From contig JAFSUU010000052.1 of the NCBI GenBank assembly GCA_017445115.1, positions 1-36,385 on the forward strand: 36,385 nt of DNA. Direction: 5' to 3'. Positions 23,354 through 30,803 of this stretch are shown here, piece after piece. The position numbers and the translations under genes were made by a program. This DNA is from Clostridia bacterium. Lineage in GTDB: Bacteria > Bacillota_A > Clostridia > Oscillospirales > CAG-272. The notes beneath the pieces were generated by a model. That model ran no database searches and had not been told where the DNA came from. It saw only the letters and a list, made by a program, of their open reading frames with translations. The first letter of the stretch is position 1. Each line of letters opens with the position of its first letter.

Positions 23354-23899
23354 TTATTCAAGATCTGTTTTTGAGCCGGACAGATCGATAAACTGCTCCG
23401 GCGTCAGTTCGTAGTCAATGGAGGACTGAAGAGCGCCGGTCTGATCTTTCCATGAATCGATATTGACGCGGAGCTTCAAAAAGCCGAGCTTTTCGTAAAC
23501 GTGCCGAGCTCTTTCGTTCTTGGGATTTGTGTCGAGAATTATCTTCTTATATCCCGAGGAAAACAGCTCTTTTATCAGCAAGCTGAGAATAACTCTTCCG
23601 AGACCTTTGTTCCGGTACGAAGACTCGCAGATGTTGACTCCGATCTTCGCGGTGTCAGAGGCTTTCGTGCTGTAACTCATCTCGCCGACCGGGATTCCGT
23701 CATGCTCGATCATCAGCCGGCGTCTTGCAACGTCGCTGTCGGATGCGATCTTCCGCCTTATCTCGTCTGCGGTTATGCCGAGCCCCGCCGGGAAACCCGC
23801 GTGCGCCATGACGGCGCCGTCGTTCCACCACGCCGCGAGTTTTTCACAATCGTCAGATTCCGCGTTTCGGATGCGTGTTTTTCCTTTTTTGATATCCAT
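23354..23899 (-). CDS. GNAT-family N-acetyltransferase
   Basis: 181 aa. RIRNAESDDCEKLAAWWNDG, then strand IGVNICESSYRNKGLGRVIL carrying the acetyl-CoA pyrophosphate loop (Y-RNKGLG), and IILDTNPKNERARHVYEKLG. The N-terminal WWNDG resembles acetyltransferases acting on amines such as aminoglycosides or tabtoxin-like compounds; substrate not determinable. SD AAGAGGAT. Same operon as its neighbours (gaps 13-14 bp). Confidence 0.88.
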   Translation of the reverse strand: MDIKKGKTRIRNAESDDCEKLAAWWNDGAVMAHAGFPAGLGITADEIRRKIASDSDVARRRLMIEHDGIPVGEMSYSTKASDTAKIGVNICESSYRNKGLGRVILSLLIKELFSSGYKKIILDTNPKNERARHVYEKLGFLKLRVNIDSWKDQTGALQSSIDYELTPEQFIDLSGSKTDLE

Positions 23900-23913
23900 T
23901 TATATCCTCTTGA

Positions 23914-24351
23914 CTACAAAGATTTTTCCATCCGTATGCAGTTGAAAGTATCTCCGCGGATAACGTCGGGATCTGTCACCGTATAACCGAGGTGACGGTA
24001 AAAATCGAGAGCGACGTCACGGCTCTCTACCACCGCTTTCGTGAAGCCGAGCTCGCGAAGCCATTTTTCAGCTTCGTTCATCACGCGTCTTCCGAACCCT
24101 CTTCCGCGGTATTCCGGCAGTACGACGACTCTGCCGATCATCGCCGAGCCCGCGTCGAGCGGATATAGACGGCAGGTCGCAACAGGAAAACTGTCGTCCG
24201 TCAGTACGATATATTTCGTATCCGGCGTGTCGTGTTCGTCAAATTCCCGGCGGAGCGTGATGCCGTGCTGTCTTGCCATCCCCTGGATACGGACGTAGTA
24301 TGCGCCCGCCTGCTGCCAGGTCTCTGTCGCCCTTATGACTTCTGTTTCCAT
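23914..24351 (-). CDS. GNAT-family N-acetyltransferase (YjcF/ElaA-like)
   Basis: 145 aa. KYIVLTDDSFPVATCRLYPL, MIGRVVVLPEYRGRGFGRRV (acetyl-CoA loop RGRGFGRR) and AVVESRDVALDFYRHLGYTV, close to the small single-domain YjcF-like GNATs. SD AGAAGG lies before the ATG. First of three different acetyltransferases in a row. Confidence 0.88.
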   Translation of the reverse strand: METEVIRATETWQQAGAYYVRIQGMARQHGITLRREFDEHDTPDTKYIVLTDDSFPVATCRLYPLDAGSAMIGRVVVLPEYRGRGFGRRVMNEAEKWLRELGFTKAVVESRDVALDFYRHLGYTVTDPDVIRGDTFNCIRMEKSL

Positions 24352-24373
24352 AAAAACCTTCTCTTCCGGGGCG

Positions 24374-24556
24374 TTACGGTTCAGTATACCCCGTCTTCTC
24401 GCGCAGGTCGTGAAGACTTTTTTCGTACTGAGCCTTTGATATCGCTCCGTGTTTCAAGAATTCTCCGAGCAGAGATTCCTGCCTTAAATAAAGCTGATGA
24501 TTCTTTTCTTCGTGAGAGAGAGACTCCCACACCGTCTGTTCTGTTTGTGTTTCCAT
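24374..24556 (-). CDS. Small conserved-looking hypothetical protein
   Basis: 60 aa, mostly helical and charged (LSHEEKNHQLYLRQESLLG, FLKHGAISKAQYEKSLHDLR). The segment HGAISKAQYEKSL resembles a SHOCT-like short helical motif. It lies 18 bp after the membrane-protein gene and 22 bp before the first GNAT gene on the same strand, so it is probably a member of the operon. SD GCGGAAAT is weak. Function unknown. Confidence 0.65.
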   Translation of the reverse strand: METQTEQTVWESLSHEEKNHQLYLRQESLLGEFLKHGAISKAQYEKSLHDLREKTGYTEP

Positions 24557-24574
24557 TTTATTTCCGCTAAAAGC

Positions 24575-25183
24575 TCAGATTTTTGAATTGTTGAAATGTC
24601 TGTATGCCAGAATCCCTATCGGGAAGAAGTAGGCGCACCAAATAATAAGCGCTATCGTTCCGCCTTTTCCGGTGCTGCCCGACGCCATGCTCGTAAACAC
24701 ACCGGTCATCGGCATAACGAAACAACCGACGAAAAAGACACCGTGTATCATCAGCAGGTATTTCAGCCATTTGTCTGCTTTTGTGACCGCCTTTATCGAA
24801 AGCCCGATGAAGAAGGTCGATAGCGCCATCATTCCGTATCCGAGCAGGTCGTAATTGAAAAGCAGTCCGCCGTTCCGATAATCAAGTATTCGCGCCGCCT
24901 GATCGGTGAGATCTTCGGTGCGTACGCTTGTCGTCTGGGCAAAATATACTATAAGTATGAGCGCAGCGTATATCGCCGCAAATATCAACCCGGTATATCC
25001 GGCGACCTTGCGTTCTTTGCGACATTCAGCCTGAAATCCCGCCGCCATCATGATATATCCGATCGGAAGAAACATACATACGAGGTATGAGCCGAAAGTG
25101 AAGTCGGCTATCAAAAATGCTGCAAACAGAAAAACCGTGACGGCGACGGTCGCCGCGCCTATCTTTGATAATACTTTGTTCAT
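24575..25183 (-). CDS. Hypothetical membrane protein with six TM helices
   Basis: 202 aa. Hydrophobic segments near 8-28, 33-50, 61-82, 110-130, 140-162 and 174-194 with short loops, e.g. VAVTVFLFAAFLIADFTFGS and GLIFAAIYAALILIVYFAQ. No family recognised with confidence. It is first in the operon that contains the GNAT trio and starts behind CGGAG. Confidence 0.75.
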   Translation of the reverse strand: MNKVLSKIGAATVAVTVFLFAAFLIADFTFGSYLVCMFLPIGYIMMAAGFQAECRKERKVAGYTGLIFAAIYAALILIVYFAQTTSVRTEDLTDQAARILDYRNGGLLFNYDLLGYGMMALSTFFIGLSIKAVTKADKWLKYLLMIHGVFFVGCFVMPMTGVFTSMASGSTGKGGTIALIIWCAYFFPIGILAYRHFNNSKI

Positions 25184-25189
25184 CCTGCA

Positions 25190-25320
25190 TCTCCGATCCT
25201 GAAAAATGTGTTATATATAGTCCGCTTCGGAGCGATCGGTCCTGCCGACCGATCCGACTGCGAAGTCAGCGTCGTTCCCGACGTCGAGCGTTTGACCGGG
25301 ACGTGCCCGTGATCTTTATT
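25190..25320 (-). promoter_or_regulatory. Structured 5' leader made of five consecutive small hairpins
   Basis: In the minus-strand transcript: CGGG/CCCG, CGTCG GGAA CGACG (GNRA-type loop), GACT/AGTC, GATCGGTC/GACCGATC and CGCT/AGCG follow each other between the promoter and the start codon. No known riboswitch was matched. With the promoter and a Cys-rich tail further on, this accounts for the 317-bp stretch between genes. Confidence 0.5.
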
Positions 25321-25321
25321 C

Positions 25322-25350
25322 AGTATAGCAGAAATATGCGGCGTTTGCAA
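25322..25350 (-). promoter_or_regulatory. Promoter of the membrane protein-GNAT operon
   Basis: Minus strand TTGCAA, 17-nt spacer, TATACT, about 130 nt upstream of the first start codon. Confidence 0.6.
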
Positions 25351-25414
25351 TCCTTGAAATGCAGAAAGATCCCCGCCGAATATCGGCGGGGACCGGAATA
25401 AGATTGATTCGGAG

Positions 25415-25513
25415 CTATTTCTTTACGTTACAGTAGGAGCATCCCATTCCGCACGTCGCGCAGTTCCCCGTGCATCCGCCGGATTTCTGTTTTTTCTTTT
25501 TTATCTGCGGGAT
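25415..25513 (-). other. Cys-rich 32-residue open tail in the -1 frame of the clostripain gene
   Basis: Reading in the -1 frame from an A6 run (plus 25513-25518) near the end of the protease gene gives IPQIKKKKQKSGG, then CTGNCATCGMGCSYC, then a stop. Five Cys are spaced C-x3-C-x2-C-x3-C-x2-C, unlikely for random sequence. There is no ATG, GTG or TTG in frame nearby and no SD, so it is not a normal gene. It may be a frameshift product, a decayed FeoB-associated-type Cys-rich peptide, or a sequencing indel. Confidence 0.35.
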
Positions 25514-28500
25514 TTTTTCGCAAAGGCAAACGTTGCGACAAGTCCCGATGCGCTGATAATCATAAGGGTAAGCGGAAACGAGGTGACGTCTTCTTCGCCG
25601 GTTTTCGGGGAGGTGGTGTCCGCGTGATTTGCCGCTTCTTCAAACTGATCGAGGATCACGTAAATATCGTAATAATCGTCGTATAGCCCGAGGCAGGCGT
25701 CCATACCGGCGTTGGCGCTGAAAGCCTTCTCGATCACCCTCTCCCACGAGCCGTACTGCTCGTATAGCTCATCGGGCAAGGGTCCTTCCTCGTGACCGTA
25801 CTTTTCGAGATTTCTCTGCTTGACAGACGCCAGCTTTTCGGGGTTATTCTTGTACGACTCAAGGCGAATCTCGTTTCGCCTTGTGCTTAGCGCTCGCGCG
25901 ATTTCCTCGGTGCTCTTGCCCTCTTTCAGCATCTGCTTCAGCATATCGTACATCGACTCGAGGCTCTCGTGGTAGGCGATGCGCTCTTTCCGTCCTGCTT
26001 CGACGACGTCCGGATCGGACCAGTCGGCGTCGGTGTATATCGTTAAGCTTCCCGTCTCGCTCGGGCGATAGCCGTAAACGGCGTTCTCATCCTTGACGAT
26101 ATCCTTCATCGCCTCCGGGTCATCGGATGGCTCGTGAACGTATTTGAAATACTTTTTTACTACTTTTTCGTGTGTTGTTTCTCTGTTTCCTTTGGCGTCG
26201 AGGAACAATTTGCCGCATGTCTTGCAAGTCCAGTACTCGCGGTTGCCGTCGGATGACGGCGTCGCGGCCACAGCGGGCGTGCGGGTCATGTCGTGTCCGT
26301 TCTTAGGAATGACCTCGGTGACGGTATCGCCGCAAACCAGGCAGATGGATACTCTTTCTCCGTCTTCCGTACAGCCAGGCTCGGTGTGAGAGGTCTCATA
26401 AAGCGTTCCGTGCTCTGCGCATGAAACGGTATAGATGGCCACCGGAGTGCCGAAGTAATCGCCGATGCCCGCCGCGATCAGCATAGCGGGACCTGGCTTT
26501 GCGAAGCCGTCGTACCAGACGACGTAGTCTTCGCCCTCTTTGAGCGCCTCGCCGTCGAGCTTGACTGTAACCTCCGGCTTTTGGCTCTCGCCGCTATATA
26601 CCACGCGGCCTACCGTAAGCTCGGCGTCTGCAAGACTTCGGACCACGTCGCCTTCCTCGGCTTTTTCGTCCGCCTCGTCAAAAAACTCCGTCACGTCTTT
26701 GTGATTTACGGTCGTATAAATATCGTCTATGTAGAAAAGATCGTATATATCGACGATCTCGGGCAGAGCGCTCGCGGCAGTCTCTTCGATCCGTATCCCC
26801 CAGAAAGGATAATCGACGTTCGTATCGCTGAACGCGCTGATCGGAAGGGTAACGGGAATACCGAATCTGTCATCGAAAACGTCCGCCGCAGGAGCGAAAG
26901 TGCAGCCATTGAACCGCTCGCTGTCCATCGGGATGAATGTTCTCTCAGAAATATCCTCGTTGTCAAGTGTGAGCCCCTTTACCTTCATCTCTCCGTTCTC
27001 TTTCGCAACGAGCAGAAATCCGTACGAATATTCGCCCTCGCCTTCTTTGATGAAAACGGTAATGAAACCCGACGAGCGAGAGGCGTCGTCGAACGTGATG
27101 TCCGTAAGGTGGCGCATACCCGAGGAGTCGATCAGCGAATAGACCACCCTCTCCGTTTCCGACACGACCCAGGAGATGGTGTCGGAGGCGTAGAAATCTC
27201 TCATTAAGTCGTACTGAACGTCGATCTGATAGTCAATGAACTCCGTCATATCGGGAGAGCCTTCGACTTCACCCGACACGAAATGAACGCCGTTCGGGAA
27301 GACCTCGCCAAACTCCATTCCAAAATAGGTATCGTTGAAAATTACGTCGAAATCAGGCGACGACGCGTCGACGTAAATGTCCATCGACGAGCCGACAGCG
27401 GCAACGTTCTGTGCGGAAATGCCGCTCAACGTGACCTTGTATTTTCCGACCTCCTCGTCGAAATATTTTTCGCGCTTTTTGACGCTTATGTTCTCTTTTC
27501 GGATCACCTCGCCGCTCTGTTGCGCGACGACTTCTGCAAGGTATGCCTCGACCTCGGACGGTGCCTCAAACGGTCCTTCCGTCGAAAGATATCCGATTAA
27601 AGTTTCATACAGGCTCCAGTAGCGCATGGTCTGGTAATGAGTTTTCAGGTCGCTGTACTCAAGATCGTACTCTTCTCTGTTTGCAAAAATCGAGATAATA
27701 TTTCCAAAGCTGAAGATCATCGAGTAAATCGCGGGCGCGACCGCGCGGCCCGTCAGATAGTCTTTCTGTACGCCGTCGGGCAAAAGAGACGCGACGTTGC
27801 GCATCCCGCGGACAAAACTGTACGCGTTGCTCACGGATCTGTCGCCGCAGAAAATGCTGATGCCGGCGGGATAAAGCGTGACGAAGTCGGAGGAATCGGG
27901 AACGGTGATTTCCTTGTCGAGCCCTCTTACCCCGACCGAATTTATCTTTTTATACATCGAATCGCTGTATCCGGAATAAATGACGTCGTTGCCGCTGTTG
28001 TCACAGTCAGCGAGCACGTCGATTATATCAAGCGCGACTTGCGTGTAAACGTTTTGCGAAGCTCTTATCTCGTCGTTTGTCAGGACGTCGAACTCACTCT
28101 GCGGCACGCTGAGAGCACCTACAAGATTGCCAAGGTCGTACAAGGAGCACTCGTTCATGGCGTAGCCGATCGAATACTTGAGAGAGTATATCTCGTCGTA
28201 AAAATTGTATTTGCCGTTTTCCGTGTTCTTTACGGTCGCCTCGCCGACCATCAATTCGTCAAGTGACGCGAGCGCGGGAAGAAGGCGGCCGACAAAGTTC
28301 TCAGTGTCGATAACGGCGAGCGTTCCGTAGTCTTTTTCGACGTTGTTGTAGAAATACTCAAAGCCGTCGACAATATTCCGCCCGATGTCAAATCCGCTCA
28401 TTGCGGGGTCGCGCGCCAGTGCGTTCAGCCAGTATGAGTACTCCTGACCGCAGCCCGGCTCGGTCTCTGCGGAGAGCACGAGAAAGTCGGCGTACAGACT

Positions 28501-29151
28501 GAGCGCGGTGATGACCTCCGCCGAGCCCATGATACATGCGTCAAAGTCCACGATTTCAAATCTTTTGCCGGATCCAGTGAGTTTGTTCGACTTTATCGCC
28601 CCGACGACTTCGGCAAAAGTCATCGACTTCCAGAATTTGTCGTCATAGCCGAAGTTGCCCGCGGGGCCGCCGCCGTGATCCCAGAGGATCAGATCGTATT
28701 TGTCGGCGCTGTAGTTGTCATAACAATAATTAATAAAGGCGGTGAGCGCGTCGGGATCGGACATTGCCGTATCCTCGAATCCGGGCAATCCGCCCGCTTC
28801 AAGCGCAGTCATCAAGCCGTGAGCTTCGCCCTCCTTCTTTCCGACGACGCTCCAGACCTGATTGAGCTCGGGGTCGATGTAATCCGCGCCGGCGAGATAC
28901 TCACCGTCGGTGTACCACTCCTCCGAGCCGCCGGTCATAACGATAAAATTCAGATGCTCGTTATAATCCGAACTCATACACTGCATAAGGTTGAACGTTG
29001 CAAGTTCGTAATAGCCCTCGAGGTCAGAGCCGACAAGATACAGCATGACAGTTCGCTCGACAGGCTGTGCGCCTTGAACACCCACGGCAAGCGCCGGAAG
29101 CGTCCCCGCAAGGATCACAAGAGTGATCAGCACACATAAAACTCTTCTCAT
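25501..29151 (-). CDS. Surface-anchored clostripain-family (C11) cysteine peptidase
   Basis: 1216-aa exported protein. Signal peptide (1-28); C11 catalytic domain with VMLYLVGSDLEG, catalytic His in YDLILWDHGGG (about 159) and Cys in FEIVDFDACIMGSAEV (about 206); then long beta-rich regions; a Cys-containing HGTLYETSHTEPGCTEDGE / CLVCGDTVTEV / CKTCGKLF region as in clostridial surface proteins; helical spacer; and a C-terminal sorting signal SPKTGEE, hydrophobic helix, KKSRR. Sortase should link it to the wall. Clostripains cut after Arg, some processing bacteriocins or host proteins; the target here is unknown. Start is the ATG behind GGGGGAAAC; a GTG 24 nt upstream is less likely. An alternative -1 frame tail exists at the 3' end. 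Confidence 0.92.
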   Translation of the reverse strand: MRRVLCVLITLVILAGTLPALAVGVQGAQPVERTVMLYLVGSDLEGYYELATFNLMQCMSSDYNEHLNFIVMTGGSEEWYTDGEYLAGADYIDPELNQVWSVVGKKEGEAHGLMTALEAGGLPGFEDTAMSDPDALTAFINYCYDNYSADKYDLILWDHGGGPAGNFGYDDKFWKSMTFAEVVGAIKSNKLTGSGKRFEIVDFDACIMGSAEVITALSLYADFLVLSAETEPGCGQEYSYWLNALARDPAMSGFDIGRNIVDGFEYFYNNVEKDYGTLAVIDTENFVGRLLPALASLDELMVGEATVKNTENGKYNFYDEIYSLKYSIGYAMNECSLYDLGNLVGALSVPQSEFDVLTNDEIRASQNVYTQVALDIIDVLADCDNSGNDVIYSGYSDSMYKKINSVGVRGLDKEITVPDSSDFVTLYPAGISIFCGDRSVSNAYSFVRGMRNVASLLPDGVQKDYLTGRAVAPAIYSMIFSFGNIISIFANREEYDLEYSDLKTHYQTMRYWSLYETLIGYLSTEGPFEAPSEVEAYLAEVVAQQSGEVIRKENISVKKREKYFDEEVGKYKVTLSGISAQNVAAVGSSMDIYVDASSPDFDVIFNDTYFGMEFGEVFPNGVHFVSGEVEGSPDMTEFIDYQIDVQYDLMRDFYASDTISWVVSETERVVYSLIDSSGMRHLTDITFDDASRSSGFITVFIKEGEGEYSYGFLLVAKENGEMKVKGLTLDNEDISERTFIPMDSERFNGCTFAPAADVFDDRFGIPVTLPISAFSDTNVDYPFWGIRIEETAASALPEIVDIYDLFYIDDIYTTVNHKDVTEFFDEADEKAEEGDVVRSLADAELTVGRVVYSGESQKPEVTVKLDGEALKEGEDYVVWYDGFAKPGPAMLIAAGIGDYFGTPVAIYTVSCAEHGTLYETSHTEPGCTEDGERVSICLVCGDTVTEVIPKNGHDMTRTPAVAATPSSDGNREYWTCKTCGKLFLDAKGNRETTHEKVVKKYFKYVHEPSDDPEAMKDIVKDENAVYGYRPSETGSLTIYTDADWSDPDVVEAGRKERIAYHESLESMYDMLKQMLKEGKSTEEIARALSTRRNEIRLESYKNNPEKLASVKQRNLEKYGHEEGPLPDELYEQYGSWERVIEKAFSANAGMDACLGLYDDYYDIYVILDQFEEAANHADTTSPKTGEEDVTSFPLTLMIISASGLVATFAFAKKSRR

Positions 29152-29236
29152 TTTAACGTTTCCCCCGTGTTTCACTAAAGATTTCCGTATTTAAATACCG
29201 GTCGGCGACTGACTTAATGAAACTGCCTTTGCATTA

Positions 29237-29265
29237 ATGATAACATATAACCGCGAAGAATTCAA
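29237..29265 (-). promoter_or_regulatory. Promoter of the clostripain gene
   Basis: Minus strand TTGAAT, 17-nt spacer, TATCAT, about 85 nt upstream of the start codon. Confidence 0.5.
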
Positions 29266-29280
29266 GATGCGGCGACTTAC

Positions 29281-29306
29281 AAAAAAGCGCCCATACGGGC
29301 GCTTTT
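29281..29306 (-). terminator. Terminator of the AraC-like gene
   Basis: GCGCCC ATAC GGGCGC flanked by A6 and TTTT, so it can act in both directions. Nearly the same hairpin recurs at 30753-30779. Confidence 0.8.
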
Positions 29307-29313
29307 ATCATAT

Positions 29314-30204
29314 TTATTTGCGCTTGACGGGTATCCAGATCGCGCTGTGATAATCCGGGTCGGTCTTCTCCCCGTTGATGCAGTCGTACCATTCTATCGT
29401 AGCGTTCCCGGAGATCTCGTACTCTGAGTTGCCGGGCAGCCATTCTCTGAATATCCTCGTGTTCATTGATTGAAGCGCTTCCGGGATAGGTCCGACGCAG
29501 TCGAAAATCGCCCATTCGCCCGCCGGGAACTCGTAGAGCGCCATACCCTCGGGAACTTCGCCGCCGGTATATCTTCCCGCGATGAGATATCTGAACTTGT
29601 CTCCTCCTATATCGTCGACGCATACGGCGAACTCTCCGATGCAGTTGTCGACCAGCGCTTTTTCGTAAGCGTTTGCCGGGGGATTTCCGGCGTACACGTT
29701 GTATGCGTATTTTTCGCAGATCTCTTCCCACCATTTCGGTATCTCTTCATAAGAGTTTTCCATGGAAAATTCTTTTACGAAGCCGATGAATTTCATTCCG
29801 AACAGTTTTGCGATCTTACATTCCATTTGATTTCCTCCGTTTACGGTGATTTGGATCCTCAAAGGGAGAAAAGTTTTGAACGGTGCGCCTGAGCGCACGG
29901 CCGACGGTGTGCTGCCGTGAAAACGCGAAAAAGCTTTCGTGAAACTTTCCGGCGTGTCGTAACCGGAGTCGAGAGCGATATCGAGGACGCTTTTGTCCGT
30001 ATCCTTCAGCGCGAGCGCCGCAAGATACAGCCTGCGGTTTCTGATATACTCGCTGACCGAATAGCCGGTCACGACAGCAAACCCCTTGCAGAAAATGTAC
30101 TGAGATATGTGCACTTCGTTCGCAACGTCTCCCGTATTGACACCGTCAAAAAGACGCCCCTCCATATATTCGATCGATCTTCTAACCGCCGACAGCCATT
30201 CCAT
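29314..30204 (-). CDS. AraC-family regulator with C-terminal GyrI-like effector-binding domain
   Basis: 296 aa. The N-terminal 100 residues carry two AraC HTH motifs (DVANEVHISQYIFCKGFAV and VLDIALDSGYDTPESFTKAF, followed by GSTPSAVR). The rest is a GyrI-like/SRPBCC-type binding domain (AKLFGMKFIGFVKEFSMEN, YLIAGRYTGGEVPEGMALYE, YEFPAGEWAIFDCVGPIPEA, WLPGNSEYEISGNATIEWYD), which binds small hydrophobic ligands in Rob, BmrR and SbmC relatives. No export pump gene is adjacent. SD GGAGAACAAGG. Confidence 0.93.
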   Translation of the reverse strand: MEWLSAVRRSIEYMEGRLFDGVNTGDVANEVHISQYIFCKGFAVVTGYSVSEYIRNRRLYLAALALKDTDKSVLDIALDSGYDTPESFTKAFSRFHGSTPSAVRSGAPFKTFLPLRIQITVNGGNQMECKIAKLFGMKFIGFVKEFSMENSYEEIPKWWEEICEKYAYNVYAGNPPANAYEKALVDNCIGEFAVCVDDIGGDKFRYLIAGRYTGGEVPEGMALYEFPAGEWAIFDCVGPIPEALQSMNTRIFREWLPGNSEYEISGNATIEWYDCINGEKTDPDYHSAIWIPVKRK

Positions 30205-30263
30205 ACCTTGTTCTCCTTCTCAAGACTGATGCCATTATACCGCGCAGAAAATCAAAAATCCTG

Positions 30264-30608
30264 TCATTTCCGGCTCGAATTTGTCCGGTTGTTGATCTTT
30301 GATGAGGAAACGACGGCGTAGATCACCGTACCGACGGCAAGGGGTATTTCAAGAAGTTCTATCTGATAGTTCTGAACGACTATCGAGATGCCGACGACAG
30401 TGAACATTATTCCAAGGAGACAAAACACTATTGCCGATTGCCTGTAATACGGCTTTTTATCCATCTTTTTTCGTTCTTCTTCCGACGCGTAGATGTACGC
30501 GTTGTTGATCAAATACCCGCGTTCCACAAAACTCATAATACTGATTATCGCAAATACTCCCGCAAGGGTAAATACCGCGATCGCAGATATAAGTTCCGGT
30601 GCAGTCAT
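30264..30608 (-). CDS. DUF3784-like small membrane protein
   Basis: 114 aa with three TM helices (about 5-27, 58-80, 86-104). The middle reads MSFVERGYLINNAYIYASEE, ERKKMDKKPYYRQSAIVF, the pattern of DUF3784 proteins (TM, short loop ending in a K/Y-rich turn, TM). The start is the ATG behind CGGAGG; the upstream in-frame extension has no SD and overlaps the promoter spacer. Function unknown. Confidence 0.75.
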   Translation of the reverse strand: MTAPELISAIAVFTLAGVFAIISIMSFVERGYLINNAYIYASEEERKKMDKKPYYRQSAIVFCLLGIMFTVVGISIVVQNYQIELLEIPLAVGTVIYAVVSSSKINNRTNSSRK

Positions 30609-30703
30609 AAGAATACCTCCGATAATCTCACATCCGGGACGGCCTGCATTGATCTTTGTTCTGATCTGTCGATCCGGCCAGCCGCCCGGCAAGTTCCGGT
30701 TCC

Positions 30704-30732
30704 AGTATAGCAGAGAAGTCCGGATTTTTCAA
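30704..30732 (-). promoter_or_regulatory. Promoter of the DUF3784-like gene
   Basis: Minus strand TTGAAA, 17-nt spacer, TATACT. The bases around the -10 (CTGCTATACT) match those of the GNAT-operon promoter. Confidence 0.6.
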
Positions 30733-30752
30733 CGGAAAAATATGTGATCGAC

Positions 30753-30779
30753 AAAAAAGCGCCCGTGCGGGCGCTTTTT
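30753..30779 (-). terminator. Terminator of the EAL gene
   Basis: GCGCCC GTGC GGGCGC with A6 before and TTTTT after. It ends the minus-strand EAL transcript and lies upstream of the DUF3784 promoter. Confidence 0.8.
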
Positions 30780-30803
30780 AATAATTTCGATATTATGAGT
30801 TTG

